Shown piece after piece: positions 7,160-15,953 of a stretch of DNA of 43,184 nucleotides. This stretch comes from Bacteroidales bacterium UBA4912. GTDB taxonomy: Bacteria > Bacteroidota > Bacteroidia > Bacteroidales > Dysgonomonadaceae. The notes beneath the pieces are model-generated. The model did no database searches and had not been told where the DNA came from. It saw nothing but the letters and a program-made list of their open reading frames with translations. The DNA lies in the NCBI GenBank assembly GCA_002398875.1, contig DHCC01000059.1, forward strand, positions 2,372 to 45,555, written 5' to 3'. How positions within the stretch are numbered: position 1 is the first letter of the stretch; every line of letters starts with the position of its first letter. Made by a program: the position numbers and the translations under genes.

Positions 7160-7930
7160 TTAACATTGAATCTCCCACTCTTTCATCTCTGGAATCAAAT
7201 CGTATGCAGTCATATCAATTTTAACAGGCACCACAGCAGCATAACCATTTGCCAGAGCCCACTCATCATTATTCTCGTTGTTAGCATCCCAGTTTTCAAA
7301 ATTACCTGTCATCCAGAACACTTCCCTATCGCCTCCATCTTTTGAACGTTGATATTCATTAACCCACTTCCCTTGAGTCTGTGTAGTCATTTTAACACCC
7401 TTTACTTCACCGGCAGGGACATTCACATTCAGACAAATACCTTTTGGGAGGCTGTCCTTTAAAACTTTCTCGGCTAGTTTACGTGCAACTTTTGCTGTAG
7501 CAGTGAAGTCTGCGTCGGGAGTAAAATCACACAGGGACATAGCAATCGATGGGACATCAAACACGCAACCCTCCAGAGCTGCAGCTACTGTACCTGAATA
7601 TAAAACACTTATTCCTGCATTTGAACCATGATTTATTCCCGATACCAGAAGATCTGGTTTTCTCTCAACAAATTCATTCAAAGCCAACTTAACACAATCA
7701 ACAGGCGTACCGTTACACATGTATGCAGTAAGATTTTCCTCTTTATGATAAATTCTTGCACGCAACGGGTGTGTAGTAGTGATAGCACTTGACATGCCTG
7801 AACGGTGTGTATCAGGAGCGAAAACAACAATCTCTCCCAAACCCTTCATCGCATTTATTAATTCGGCTATTCCTTTTGCTTGATATCCATCATCGTTAGT
7901 TATAAGTATAAGTGGTTTTTTGTTAGTCAT
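7160..7930 (-). CDS. surE: 5'/3'-nucleotidase SurE
   Basis: SurE dephosphorylates nucleoside 5'- and 3'-monophosphates and is linked to stationary-phase survival and nucleotide balance. The 256-residue protein shows the metal-binding N-terminus LILITNDDGY (Asp13-Asp14), the HRSGMSSAIT loop, GTPVDCVKLAL and SGINHGSNAGISVLYSGTV, all typical. The ATG start gives a canonical length. It is the first gene of a minus-strand unit with lpxB and possibly pfkA, with a perfect -7 element about 53 bases upstream. Confidence 0.95.
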   Translation of the reverse strand: MTNKKPLILITNDDGYQAKGIAELINAMKGLGEIVVFAPDTHRSGMSSAITTTHPLRARIYHKEENLTAYMCNGTPVDCVKLALNEFVERKPDLLVSGINHGSNAGISVLYSGTVAAALEGCVFDVPSIAMSLCDFTPDADFTATAKVARKLAEKVLKDSLPKGICLNVNVPAGEVKGVKMTTQTQGKWVNEYQRSKDGGDREVFWMTGNFENWDANNENNDEWALANGYAAVVPVKIDMTAYDLIPEMKEWEIQC

Positions 7931-7982
7931 TTTATTTCGATTATTTAATTTTATCTAAATCCTGTTTTAAATTTTTGAAATG

Positions 7983-7990
7983 CAAATATA
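7983..7990 (-). promoter_or_regulatory. -7 promoter element of surE-lpxB
   Basis: The minus strand reads TATATTTG, a perfect TAnnTTTG match 53 bases upstream of the surE start. No clear -33 element was seen. The 190-base surE-phosphatase gap otherwise holds only the divergent phosphatase promoter. Confidence 0.5.
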
Positions 7991-8076
7991 AGGAAAATCA
8001 GGCAGTTTGCCATAGAATAAAAAAAAGGTAAAACAGTCGTAATTACAATCTTGATAAAAACGTAACAACTTTTCCT

Positions 8077-8084
8077 TAACTTTG
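8077..8084 (+). promoter_or_regulatory. -7 promoter element of the alkaline phosphatase gene
   Basis: TAACTTTG is a perfect TAnnTTTG match, 43 bases before the ATG at 8128. A TTG at 8051-8053 could serve as -33, although the 23-base spacer is a little long. Confidence 0.55.
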
Positions 8085-8127
8085 TACGTTTATCAATTTA
8101 TAAGTTTATAAAAATATAATAGTGAAA

Positions 8128-9762
8128 ATGAAGAAAGCATCAAAGATAATATTAACGTTACTCCTTTTCCCGATACTCGCTTTATCACAGGAGGTCAGAC
8201 CTGTTAAGAATGTTATAGTAATGATTCCTGACGGAACATCTATAGGCGTTTACTCTGCGGCAAGATGGTTTAAACATTACAACGGACTTGGTGAAGGATT
8301 AAATATTGATCCCTATATATCAGGTACAGTTACTACATTCTCGTCCAATGCACCGATTGGTGATTCGGCACCTACCGGTTCAACTTATGCCACAGGTGTA
8401 TTACAGCAAACAGGCAATGTGGCAATACACCCCGAGGTGTCTGAGAATGACATTTATGAGGTCGATTCTAAACGAACCTACCAGCCTGCAGCAACTATTT
8501 TAGAAGCTTCAAAAATAGAAAAGGGTAAAGCAGTGGGACTTGTTGTGACGAGTGAATTTCCTCATGCCACACCTGCAGATTTTTCAGCTCATTATTACGC
8601 AAGAGGTAATTATGATGCTATTGCACCTCAGATTGCATATCAAAACCTTGACGTTATGTTTGGTGGTGGCAATAGTATTCTCACTGAGGATATTAATCAA
8701 CATTTTAATAACAGTGGAATTACACTGATTCAGGATGACAAAAATGCATTGCTCAACTACAATAGCGACGGAAAAGTATGGGCTCTTTTTGGTGAGAAAG
8801 CATTACCATATAATATTGACAGAAATCCCGACAAATACCCTTCTTTGGCAGAGATGACTGAGAAAGCCCTTGAAGTACTCTCTAAAAATGACAATGGTTT
8901 CTTTCTTATGGTTGAAGGGAGTCAGGTTGATTGGGCTGCACATGCAAATGATGCTGCAACAATAATAAATGAATATCTTGCATTTGATGAGGCTGCCGGC
9001 ATAGCGCTGGATTTTGCAAGAAATGACGGAAACACTGCTGTAGTTATTCTTTCAGACCATGGTAACAGTGGATTCACAATTGGATCTAACAACTGTCCCG
9101 GATACGACAAACTCACAATAGATCAGCTATTTGAAACAGTGTCAGGCATTAAATTAAGTGCAAACGGACTTGAATCACTTTTACTTAAAATTCAACCGGA
9201 TAGCATAAAAACTGAGTTCAGAAATTATACAGGTATAGATATTACAGAAGAAGAACTCCAAACAATACTATCTTCCAGAAATTATCATGAGGGAGATTAT
9301 ACAAAAGTTGGAACAAGTAACAATATGGCACACAATATTGTGAATATACTTAACTCCCGAATGTGTTTTGGATTCACAACAGGAGGCCACACAGGCGAGG
9401 AGGTTCTTTTTGCTGCCTACCACCCACAAGGTGATATTCCAAAAGGGCATCTAAATAATATTCAGATAAATGAGTATTTACAAAAGGTCACCGGACTCGA
9501 AACAAGCTTACAGACACTGTCTGATAAAATATTTGTAAAACATACTGATGTTTTTGCAGGAATGGAAATCAGAACCAACAAGAGTGATCTCAAATTCCCT
9601 ATCCTGAACATAAAAAATGGCAATAACAGTTTGGAATTAAAAGCATTTTCTTCTATTGGAAAATTGAATGGCAAATCATTTGATATTGGTTCTGTGGTAG
9701 TTTTTATTGACAAGAATGAAACATTCTATCTTCCTAAAGCCCTAAGAGATAAATTAAAATAA
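8128..9762 (+). CDS. Secreted alkaline phosphatase (PhoA superfamily)
   Basis: This is a 544-residue metallo-phosphatase that releases phosphate from monoesters in the periplasm. A signal peptide is clear: MKKASK, a hydrophobic core and LALSQ at the likely cleavage site. The active-site nucleophile is Ser80 in GDSAPTGSTYATG. Metal ligands fall in VMIPDGTS near the N-terminus, EGSQVDWAAHANDA (Glu263), SDHG (Asp310-His311) and GGHTGEE (His421), the standard alkaline phosphatase order. I choose ATG 8128 over the GTG at 8122 because it begins directly with the basic n-region; the GTG adds two residues. The gene stands alone, diverging from surE, and its stop codon directly abuts the convergent DUF4251 gene. 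It lies next to nucleotidase genes but not in an operon with them. Confidence 0.93.
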   Translation: MKKASKIILTLLLFPILALSQEVRPVKNVIVMIPDGTSIGVYSAARWFKHYNGLGEGLNIDPYISGTVTTFSSNAPIGDSAPTGSTYATGVLQQTGNVAIHPEVSENDIYEVDSKRTYQPAATILEASKIEKGKAVGLVVTSEFPHATPADFSAHYYARGNYDAIAPQIAYQNLDVMFGGGNSILTEDINQHFNNSGITLIQDDKNALLNYNSDGKVWALFGEKALPYNIDRNPDKYPSLAEMTEKALEVLSKNDNGFFLMVEGSQVDWAAHANDAATIINEYLAFDEAAGIALDFARNDGNTAVVILSDHGNSGFTIGSNNCPGYDKLTIDQLFETVSGIKLSANGLESLLLKIQPDSIKTEFRNYTGIDITEEELQTILSSRNYHEGDYTKVGTSNNMAHNIVNILNSRMCFGFTTGGHTGEEVLFAAYHPQGDIPKGHLNNIQINEYLQKVTGLETSLQTLSDKIFVKHTDVFAGMEIRTNKSDLKFPILNIKNGNNSLELKAFSSIGKLNGKSFDIGSVVVFIDKNETFYLPKALRDKLK

Positions 9763-10263
9763 TTATTCTTTTTTAGTAACTATATCACCCTGGAAAGAAA
9801 TTGTTTGTCTGTTGACATCATTCACGGATAATCTGCCTGATCCGTTTTCCCATATATCGAAATTAAACTGAACGTGACGGTCAAGGTCGTTAAACCTGAT
9901 ACTCACCCTCCAGTTTCCAGGCTTGCTACCGGGGCTAAAGTTATAGTCGAAATCAGTACTAGTAAAATTATATCCCCCTTTACTTGGATCTAGGGTTGCA
10001 GTATAAGCTCTTCCATAGTAAGGCAGATAAGCCTTAACAGTATCAGCTGATATTTTTACATCATAAAATGGAGAAAGATAAACTGATTTGAAACCTGTTG
10101 GATGTGCATAAGTAGCTTTAAATGTAAAATCAGATTCCTTTATACCATTATCAATTTCAGCAACTAATTGCTCTTTTTCTGCAACAGACATTGAGCTGCC
10201 ACAAGCAGAAAAAATTACGATTGTGAGAATTAGAAGTAATTTATTAAATCTGTTGTTTTTCAT
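9763..10263 (-). CDS. DUF4251-family lipoprotein
   Basis: This 166-residue protein begins with a lipoprotein signal (basic n-region, hydrophobic core, FSAC with Cys21 as lipidation site) and continues with a mostly beta-strand domain. The blocks DTVKAYLPYYGRAYTA and VNRQTISFQGDI are recognisable as the Bacteroidota-restricted DUF4251 family. Function is unknown; such proteins are taken to sit on the periplasmic face of a membrane. The gene follows purD and a membrane protein on the same strand, with a 90-base gap containing a palindrome. Its stop codon abuts that of the alkaline phosphatase. Confidence 0.85.
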   Translation of the reverse strand: MKNNRFNKLLLILTIVIFSACGSSMSVAEKEQLVAEIDNGIKESDFTFKATYAHPTGFKSVYLSPFYDVKISADTVKAYLPYYGRAYTATLDPSKGGYNFTSTDFDYNFSPGSKPGNWRVSIRFNDLDRHVQFNFDIWENGSGRLSVNDVNRQTISFQGDIVTKKE

Positions 10264-10288
10264 ATTTGTCCCAGTTTTAATAGCTTTA

Positions 10289-10309
10289 TTCTTCTGATAA
10301 TCAGAAGAA
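10289..10309. repeat. Perfect 10-bp palindrome upstream of the DUF4251 gene
   Basis: TTCTTCTGAT-A-ATCAGAAGAA is a perfect inverted repeat with a one-base centre, 26 bases before the DUF4251 start. There is no T-tract on either side, so it resembles a protein-binding site more than a terminator. A second, weaker inverted repeat (CTTAAAAC with GTTTTTAAG) lies close to 10326-10350. Confidence 0.5.
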
Positions 10310-10353
10310 CTTATATAATTAACAACTTAAAACTGATTATTGTTTTTAAGCTA

Positions 10354-11373
10354 TCATCCAATTAAAAAAGTTTGAGGAAAATATTGTGAAAGATAAAAAA
10401 GTATCAATAAGAACAATAATGAATAAGCAATATAAATATCCGTTTTGGATGTTGTTTTAGAGTATAAATAAGAACTAAGGAAAGATAGAAGAGTAACAGA
10501 GAGAATGAGATAGAATAGTGTCTCTTTCCAAAATAATATTTGCAGTAACAACAGAACAACTACCATATACACAATAAACCTCATCAGGCTAAGTGTCAAC
10601 ACCTTGTCGCGTACATATTCTTTTGCACTGAGAATTATATTAATGATAAAGATTACTGCAACAATAAAAATTGCCACCCATTCAAAAATGGAGTAATCAG
10701 GTATGTCCGGTATAGAAAAAGCGATAAAATAGTGCATTGGCTGCAGAAAATCGGAAATATTGTCTGATACAAAATAGAAGGAAAACATTGTTACATAAAC
10801 TAGAAGAACACCAAACAGTGATGCAAGAAAAGAGTTAAGTTGTGGACCACGCATCGACTTCTCCCCTCTCCACCATAAAGGTATTAGTATTAGTGCATAT
10901 ATTTGAAATAGTGATGACACAGCTATCAGAATAGAAGATCTGAAAGAATACAGGTATGAATCAGGCTTCTGATAAGACTCCAGCAAAGGAGTTAGCGCAA
11001 TAAGTATGATAATAATTGCAATATAGTTGCCGGTCATTACCAGCAAGTAGGGATGCAAACTTAATAAAAACAGGGGTACTGTATATGGCAGGTTTGAACG
11101 GGAACGAATAAGACTATACCTATTGTTTATACTAAATAGAATCCATGAAATAATTATTACCGATATAGTTGAAGCAGACAGTGAAATTAAAGGATCTTCA
11201 AAAAGGTGAGCTACAGGTTTCCAAAGGTAATTATCGTCGGTATTATAAATCTCCGGCAATCCACAATTCTTGTAGAGTAATATCCTCATTCCAATTACTA
11301 AAAGGGTATTAAGTAGAATTACAAAACGCCCTTCAACGAAATTTTCACGAAAGGATTTTACAACGGGATGCAT
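10354..11373 (-). CDS. Polytopic inner-membrane protein, DUF6427-like, function unknown
   Basis: The 339-residue protein is almost entirely hydrophobic, with about nine or ten predicted transmembrane helices. They start at RFVILLNTLLVIGMRILLY and end at IYIAYSLLFLLILFYLSQ near the C-terminus. There is no recognisable catalytic or transport motif. The arrangement, with an early RF-x-I-LLN helix and a long series of short-looped helices, resembles the Bacteroidota DUF6427 proteins, but I am not certain of membership. It starts 11 bases after the purD stop and is very likely cotranscribed with purD. No function can be inferred from that link alone. Confidence 0.7.
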   Translation of the reverse strand: MHPVVKSFRENFVEGRFVILLNTLLVIGMRILLYKNCGLPEIYNTDDNYLWKPVAHLFEDPLISLSASTISVIIISWILFSINNRYSLIRSRSNLPYTVPLFLLSLHPYLLVMTGNYIAIIIILIALTPLLESYQKPDSYLYSFRSSILIAVSSLFQIYALILIPLWWRGEKSMRGPQLNSFLASLFGVLLVYVTMFSFYFVSDNISDFLQPMHYFIAFSIPDIPDYSIFEWVAIFIVAVIFIINIILSAKEYVRDKVLTLSLMRFIVYMVVVLLLLQILFWKETLFYLILSVTLLSFLSSYLYSKTTSKTDIYIAYSLLFLLILFYLSQYFPQTFLIG

Positions 11374-11384
11374 TAGCTGATAGT

Positions 11385-12665
11385 TTAACTATGGGACTGG
11401 AGATCGAAACCAATATCCTTTCGGTAATAGCTTTTTTCAAAATTTATCTTCCGAATATTTTTATATGAAGTTTCCAATGCTTCATTCATATTGTTGCCGA
11501 AAGAGGTTACTGCCAGCACCCGTCCCCCTGCAGAAACTACTTCGCCATTAAGAGTAGTTGTTCCGGCATGAAAAACTGTACTATCCATTATTGTATTTAA
11601 TCCTGTTATAACCTTACCTTTTTCATAAGCTTCAGGATAACCGCCGGAAACCATCATAACCGTTGCAGCACATCTATCTTCAATTTCAAGTACTTTCTGA
11701 TCCAATGTCTCTGTAGCCACACCTATAAAAAGCTCAAGCAAGTCTGATTTTATCAATGGCAATACTACCTCAGATTCAGGGTCTCCCATTCGTACATTAT
11801 ATTCAATCACTTTAGGATCACCGTTTACATTGATTAATCCAATAAAGATAAAGCCTTTATAATCTATATTTTCTTTCCGCAATCCTTCAACGGTTGGTTT
11901 TACGATTGTGGTTCTTACCTTTTCCATAAAATTGTCATCAGCAAAAGGCACAGGAGATATGGCACCCATTCCGCCTGTATTCAAGCCTGTATCACCTTCT
12001 CCAATCCGCTTGTAGTCTTTTGCAACAGGTAAAATCTTAAATGAAGATCCGTCAGATAGAACAAATACAGAGCACTCAATACCTGATAAAAACTCCTCTA
12101 TGACAACCTTATTACCGGCATTTCCAAATTTACCGTTTAACATTTCCCAAAGCATTTGTTTGGCATAGTTCACATCGTCTATGATAAGCACACCTTTTCC
12201 TGCTGCCAAACCATCAGCTTTAAGGACATAAGGTGATGAAAGTGAATCAAGAAATGAGTTACCTTCAAAAATATTATCCAATGTTACAGTCTTATAACGC
12301 GCTGTAGGTATGTTATGACGCTGCATGAATTTTTTGGCAAAATCTTTACTGCCTTCAAGTTGAGCTCCCTCTTGTGAAGGACCTATTACTGCTATGTGAC
12401 AGATGTCCTCATCCTCGTGGAAAAAGTCATATACACCCTGAACCAGAGGATCTTCGGGTCCTACAACTATCATATCTATATCATGACTTAAAGAGAATTC
12501 CTTTAATGATGCAAAATCAGTTACGTTGAAGGGGACATTTGTTCCTAGCGCAGCAGTTCCTGCATTTCCGGGAGCTATGTACAAATTATTCAAATAACTA
12601 CTCTTTCGAATTTTCCACGCCATAGCGTGCTCCCGGCCACCTGATCCAAGAATAAGGACATTCAT
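11385..12665 (-). CDS. purD: Phosphoribosylamine-glycine ligase (GAR synthetase)
   Basis: PurD ligates glycine to phosphoribosylamine with ATP in step two of purine synthesis, directly before PurN. The ATP-grasp enzyme starts MNVLILGSGGREHAMAWKI and carries the N-terminal VVGPEDPLVQG. The ATP-binding segment YVLKADGLAAGKGVLI, the GDTGLNTGGMGAISPVP loop and EYNVRMGDPESEV are all present. I place the start at ATG 12665 (426 residues): the frame extends to 12698, but those extra codons overlap the -7 promoter element and lie outside the conserved N-terminus. A membrane protein and possibly the DUF4251 lipoprotein follow in the same transcript. Confidence 0.95.
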   Translation of the reverse strand: MNVLILGSGGREHAMAWKIRKSSYLNNLYIAPGNAGTAALGTNVPFNVTDFASLKEFSLSHDIDMIVVGPEDPLVQGVYDFFHEDEDICHIAVIGPSQEGAQLEGSKDFAKKFMQRHNIPTARYKTVTLDNIFEGNSFLDSLSSPYVLKADGLAAGKGVLIIDDVNYAKQMLWEMLNGKFGNAGNKVVIEEFLSGIECSVFVLSDGSSFKILPVAKDYKRIGEGDTGLNTGGMGAISPVPFADDNFMEKVRTTIVKPTVEGLRKENIDYKGFIFIGLINVNGDPKVIEYNVRMGDPESEVVLPLIKSDLLELFIGVATETLDQKVLEIEDRCAATVMMVSGGYPEAYEKGKVITGLNTIMDSTVFHAGTTTLNGEVVSAGGRVLAVTSFGNNMNEALETSYKNIRKINFEKSYYRKDIGFDLQSHS

Positions 12666-12695
12666 AAAATCTGTAATTGAGTTTAGAAGTTTATA

Positions 12696-12703
12696 CAAAG
12701 CTA
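12696..12703 (-). promoter_or_regulatory. -7 promoter element of purD
   Basis: The minus strand reads TAGCTTTG, a perfect TAnnTTTG match 31 bases before the purD ATG. Its position inside the longer possible reading frame supports the shorter purD start. No clear -33 element was seen. Confidence 0.55.
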
Positions 12704-12730
12704 CTAAAAAAAATCAGATTATAAGATGAC

Positions 12731-12761
12731 TTTAATTAAAATGGAGATATTGTTATCTTTG
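12731..12761 (+). promoter_or_regulatory. Promoter of the FabK-like gene
   Basis: A -33-like TTTA (12731-12734), a 19-base spacer and a perfect -7 TATCTTTG (12754-12761) precede a leader of about 65 bases. The leader contains a small palindrome, ATAGAA-C-TTCTAT (12788-12800), of unknown meaning. Confidence 0.6.
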
Positions 12762-12834
12762 TATCAGGGAAGCCTTATTTTATAGATATAGAACTTCTAT
12801 CAGGCAGACCCGGATTAATTTCAATAAAATTGTT

Positions 12835-13785
12835 ATGGGCAGAAACAGAGTGTGTTCCCTTTTTGGGATCGAATATCCTATTATTCAGGCCGGTATGGTA
12901 TGGTGCAGCGGCTCGAAACTTGCATCAGCTGTTAGTAATTCAGGCGGATTAGGCTTGATAGGAGCCGGATCAATGCATCCGGACACTTTACGCGAACATA
13001 TTCTAAAATGTAAAAATGCTACGAATAAACCGTTTGGAGTTAACATACCTCTTATGTATCCTCAAATAGAGGAGATAATGCAAATAGTTATAGAGGAGAA
13101 GGTGCCAATTATCTTTACGTCAGCAGGAAATCCTAAAACCTGGACGTCTAGGCTTAAAAAAGAAGGGATTTTGGTTGCCCATGTAGTTTCCAGCTCTAAG
13201 TTTGCTTTAAAAGCCACAGAAGCAGGTGTTGATGCAATTGTTGCTGAAGGGTTCGAAGCCGGAGGTCACAACGGGAGAGAAGAAACAACAACATTAACAC
13301 TTATACCTCAAGTAAGGAAAGCAACTGACTTACCTTTAATTGCAGCAGGGGGCATTTCCTCGGGTGAATCAATGGCTGCAGCATTTGCTTTGGGTGCAGA
13401 AGGAGTTCAGGTAGGCACTCGTTTTGCTCTTACTGTAGAAAGCTCCGCCAGTGATGCTTTTAAACAAAAATGTATTACTTTAAATGAAGGTGACACTACA
13501 ATCTCACTAAAAAAAGTAACACCTGTACGTTTAATTAAGAATCAATTTTACCAACAGGTTCAAGAAATGGAAGACCAAGGAGCTACAGCTGAAGAATTAC
13601 GTACATTTCTTGGAAAGGGACGTTCGAAAAGAGGTATTTTTGAAGGGGACCTTTCAGAAGGAGAATTAGAGATTGGACAAATTGCGTCGGATATCAAAGA
13701 GATTATTCCTGCTTCGATGGTTATAAAAGATATGATTGATAACTATAACAAAACCATTAAAGAACTCACCAAAAATACTTTTTGA
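12835..13785 (+). CDS. FabK-like enoyl-ACP reductase / nitronate monooxygenase family flavoprotein
   Basis: This 316-residue FMN-dependent TIM-barrel protein belongs to the family shared by nitronate monooxygenases and FabK enoyl-ACP reductases. It has the N-terminal PIIQAGMVWCSG, the substrate/flavin loop AEGFEAGGHNGREETTT with the conserved His145, and the phosphate-binding IAAGGISSG...ALGAEGVQVGTRFA. The last two blocks, and the DTTIS followed by PVRLIKNQF, resemble streptococcal FabK more than the classical nitroalkane enzymes, so a role in the last step of fatty-acid elongation is plausible but not proven. Automated annotation would probably say nitronate monooxygenase. A dipeptidyl-peptidase-type gene follows after two bases. 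Confidence 0.85.
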   Translation: MGRNRVCSLFGIEYPIIQAGMVWCSGSKLASAVSNSGGLGLIGAGSMHPDTLREHILKCKNATNKPFGVNIPLMYPQIEEIMQIVIEEKVPIIFTSAGNPKTWTSRLKKEGILVAHVVSSSKFALKATEAGVDAIVAEGFEAGGHNGREETTTLTLIPQVRKATDLPLIAAGGISSGESMAAAFALGAEGVQVGTRFALTVESSASDAFKQKCITLNEGDTTISLKKVTPVRLIKNQFYQQVQEMEDQGATAEELRTFLGKGRSKRGIFEGDLSEGELEIGQIASDIKEIIPASMVIKDMIDNYNKTIKELTKNTF

Positions 13786-13787
13786 TT

Positions 13788-15947
13788 ATGCATAAGCATT
13801 TCATATTTACACTCTTTTTAATACTTAGCATTTGTAAAGATATATCAGCTCAGTCAGATTACAAATTCACTCTGGAACAACTCATTCCGGGCGGGAATGA
13901 ATACAGTAAATACACTCCGCGGATACCAAAAAGATTTCAATGGAACGGCAACAGTCTGGCAGAAATTGAAAATGACTCTGTATGGATTTATGATGACCCG
14001 GGTAAGTTTAACGAGAAATCATATCTTCTTTCTTATAGTGATATTCAGGAAAAATTAAAGGGAAGTGAGAATATAATAAACTCTATATCTTTTTCACCTG
14101 AAGGAGGCTCTTTAGCACGATTTTACACAGGAAACGGAACAGGAACATACGATTACAATCATAAAACTGTAAATAACTATTTCAGTTACCCCGAGTCGAG
14201 TGAAAATCACACTTTATCGCCAAATAACGAATTATTGGCTTATACAAAAGGGAATAATCTCTATTTTCTGGATAATTACGAAAACGAAAAGCAGGTAACT
14301 AAAGAAACTAATACAGACATATTAAACGGTCAGGCTGTTCACAGAAATGAGTTTGGAATCAATAGCGGTATTTTTTGGTCACCGGCGAGCGATAAAATTG
14401 CTTTTTACAGAATGGATGAGACCATGGTTACCTCCTACCCGATTGTTAATATGTCGGCAAAGGTAGCAGAACTAAAATCCATTAAATATCCTATGGCAGG
14501 AATGGATAGTCACCATGTTACAATTGGAGTATATGACATAAGAAAGCAGGAAATTGTATATCTCAAAACAGGAGTTCCTGATGATCACTATCTTACCAAC
14601 GTTTCGTGGAGTCCTGACGGTGAATATATTTATGTAGCTGAGCTCAACAGAGCCCAAAATCAGATGAAGCTTAATCGTTATAATGCCACAACCGGTGATT
14701 TAGTTAAGATGATATTTGAAGAAAGTCATCCTAAGTATGTTGAACCTCAAACCCCTCTGTTATTTGTAACAAATAAGACTGATCAATTTATATGGCAGAG
14801 TAAAAGAGATGGATTTAACCATCTGTATTTATATAACACTTCAGGAAATTTGATAAAACAGCTTACAGCCGGTGAATGGGAAGTGACTGATGTTATTGGT
14901 TTTGATGATAAAGGAACTAATCTTTATTTTATCTCAACTAATCCAACTCCACTTGAACGCCATATCTATAGCGTAAATCTGAAGAGTGGGAAAATAACGC
15001 AACACAGTTCAATGCCGGGAATACATTCGGCATCACTCAGCTTATCAGGAAAATATTTGATAGATCGCTTTTCATCTCATGACAATCCGGGTAAAGTCAG
15101 CTTGATTAACACACGCAATCAAAAATCAGAACTACTTGCTTATGCCGATAACCCATTTGAAGGATATAATATACCTAATGTAGAAGTTGGGAAAATTAAA
15201 GCAGCTGACGAGACGAGTGATCTTTACTACCGACTAATAAAGCCTGCAGATTTCGATGAAAATAAGAAATATCCTGTAGCTGTTTATGTATATGGCGGAC
15301 CACATTCTCAAATGGTTAGCAACCGATGGCGATATGGGTCCGGTGGTTGGGAAATGTATATGGCACAAAAAGGATACCTGGTATTTGTTTTGGATAACCG
15401 GGGCACTGCCTTTAGAGGCTTTGAATTTGAAAATATAACTCACCGACAGTTGGGTATAGAAGAGTCAAAGGACCAGATGAAAGGAGTAGAATTTCTTAAA
15501 TCACTCCCTTATGTGGATACTGATAAAATGGGAATTCACGGCTGGAGCTATGGAGGATTTATGACTATAAACATGCTGCTTCGTTATCCTGATGTTTTCA
15601 AGGTTGGTGTAGCCGGAGGACCTGTGACTGACTGGAAATATTATGAAGTTATGTATGGCGAAAGATATATGGATCAACCACAAGAAAATCCCGAAGGATA
15701 TGAAAACACTAGTTTAATTAACAAAGCCGACAATTTACAATCGGATTTACTGATAATTCACGGAGATGAAGATCCAATTGTGGTAATGCAACACAGCTCT
15801 CAATTTATAAAAGCTTGTATAAAAGCAGGAAAACATCCTGACATGTTTGTTTACCCCGGTCACGAACATAATATGACAGGCCCTGATCGTGTACATCTGC
15901 ATGAACATATTACACGCTATTTCGATAAAAACTTGCTATCTTTGTAA
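13788..15947 (+). CDS. Prolyl tripeptidyl peptidase-like S9B serine peptidase (PtpA/DPP IV family)
   Basis: This secreted exopeptidase should remove short peptides with proline at the penultimate or third position from N-termini. The 719-residue protein has a signal peptide (hydrophobic core ending near DISAQ), an eight-bladed beta-propeller region (about 60-450) and a C-terminal alpha/beta-hydrolase domain. The triad is Ser587 (GWSYGG), Asp662 (HGDEDP) and His694 (PGHEHN). All three are offset by exactly 16 from the triad I recall for Porphyromonas gingivalis PtpA (603/678/710). The substrate-amine glutamate is probably Glu188 in VHRNEFGI. ATG 13788 is chosen over TTG 13782 because it starts the signal peptide. 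It lies two bases after the FabK-like gene. Confidence 0.9.
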   Translation: MHKHFIFTLFLILSICKDISAQSDYKFTLEQLIPGGNEYSKYTPRIPKRFQWNGNSLAEIENDSVWIYDDPGKFNEKSYLLSYSDIQEKLKGSENIINSISFSPEGGSLARFYTGNGTGTYDYNHKTVNNYFSYPESSENHTLSPNNELLAYTKGNNLYFLDNYENEKQVTKETNTDILNGQAVHRNEFGINSGIFWSPASDKIAFYRMDETMVTSYPIVNMSAKVAELKSIKYPMAGMDSHHVTIGVYDIRKQEIVYLKTGVPDDHYLTNVSWSPDGEYIYVAELNRAQNQMKLNRYNATTGDLVKMIFEESHPKYVEPQTPLLFVTNKTDQFIWQSKRDGFNHLYLYNTSGNLIKQLTAGEWEVTDVIGFDDKGTNLYFISTNPTPLERHIYSVNLKSGKITQHSSMPGIHSASLSLSGKYLIDRFSSHDNPGKVSLINTRNQKSELLAYADNPFEGYNIPNVEVGKIKAADETSDLYYRLIKPADFDENKKYPVAVYVYGGPHSQMVSNRWRYGSGGWEMYMAQKGYLVFVLDNRGTAFRGFEFENITHRQLGIEESKDQMKGVEFLKSLPYVDTDKMGIHGWSYGGFMTINMLLRYPDVFKVGVAGGPVTDWKYYEVMYGERYMDQPQENPEGYENTSLINKADNLQSDLLIIHGDEDPIVVMQHSSQFIKACIKAGKHPDMFVYPGHEHNMTGPDRVHLHEHITRYFDKNLLSL
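15937..15944 (+). promoter_or_regulatory. Possible -7 element before the metallo-hydrolase gene
   Basis: TATCTTTG falls in the last codons of the peptidase gene, 9 bases before the next ATG. If used, it would give a nearly leaderless transcript. It may equally be coding sequence that happens to match. Confidence 0.25.
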
Positions 15948-15953
15948 TTAATT

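Noticed and set aside
12666..12698. Longer N-terminus for purD
   Set aside because: The extra codons overlap a perfect -7 promoter element, and MNVLILGSGGREH is the conserved protein start.
13782..13787. TTG start for the PtpA-like peptidase
   Set aside because: It overlaps the stop of the upstream gene and adds two residues before the signal peptide; the ATG at 13788 is the simpler start.
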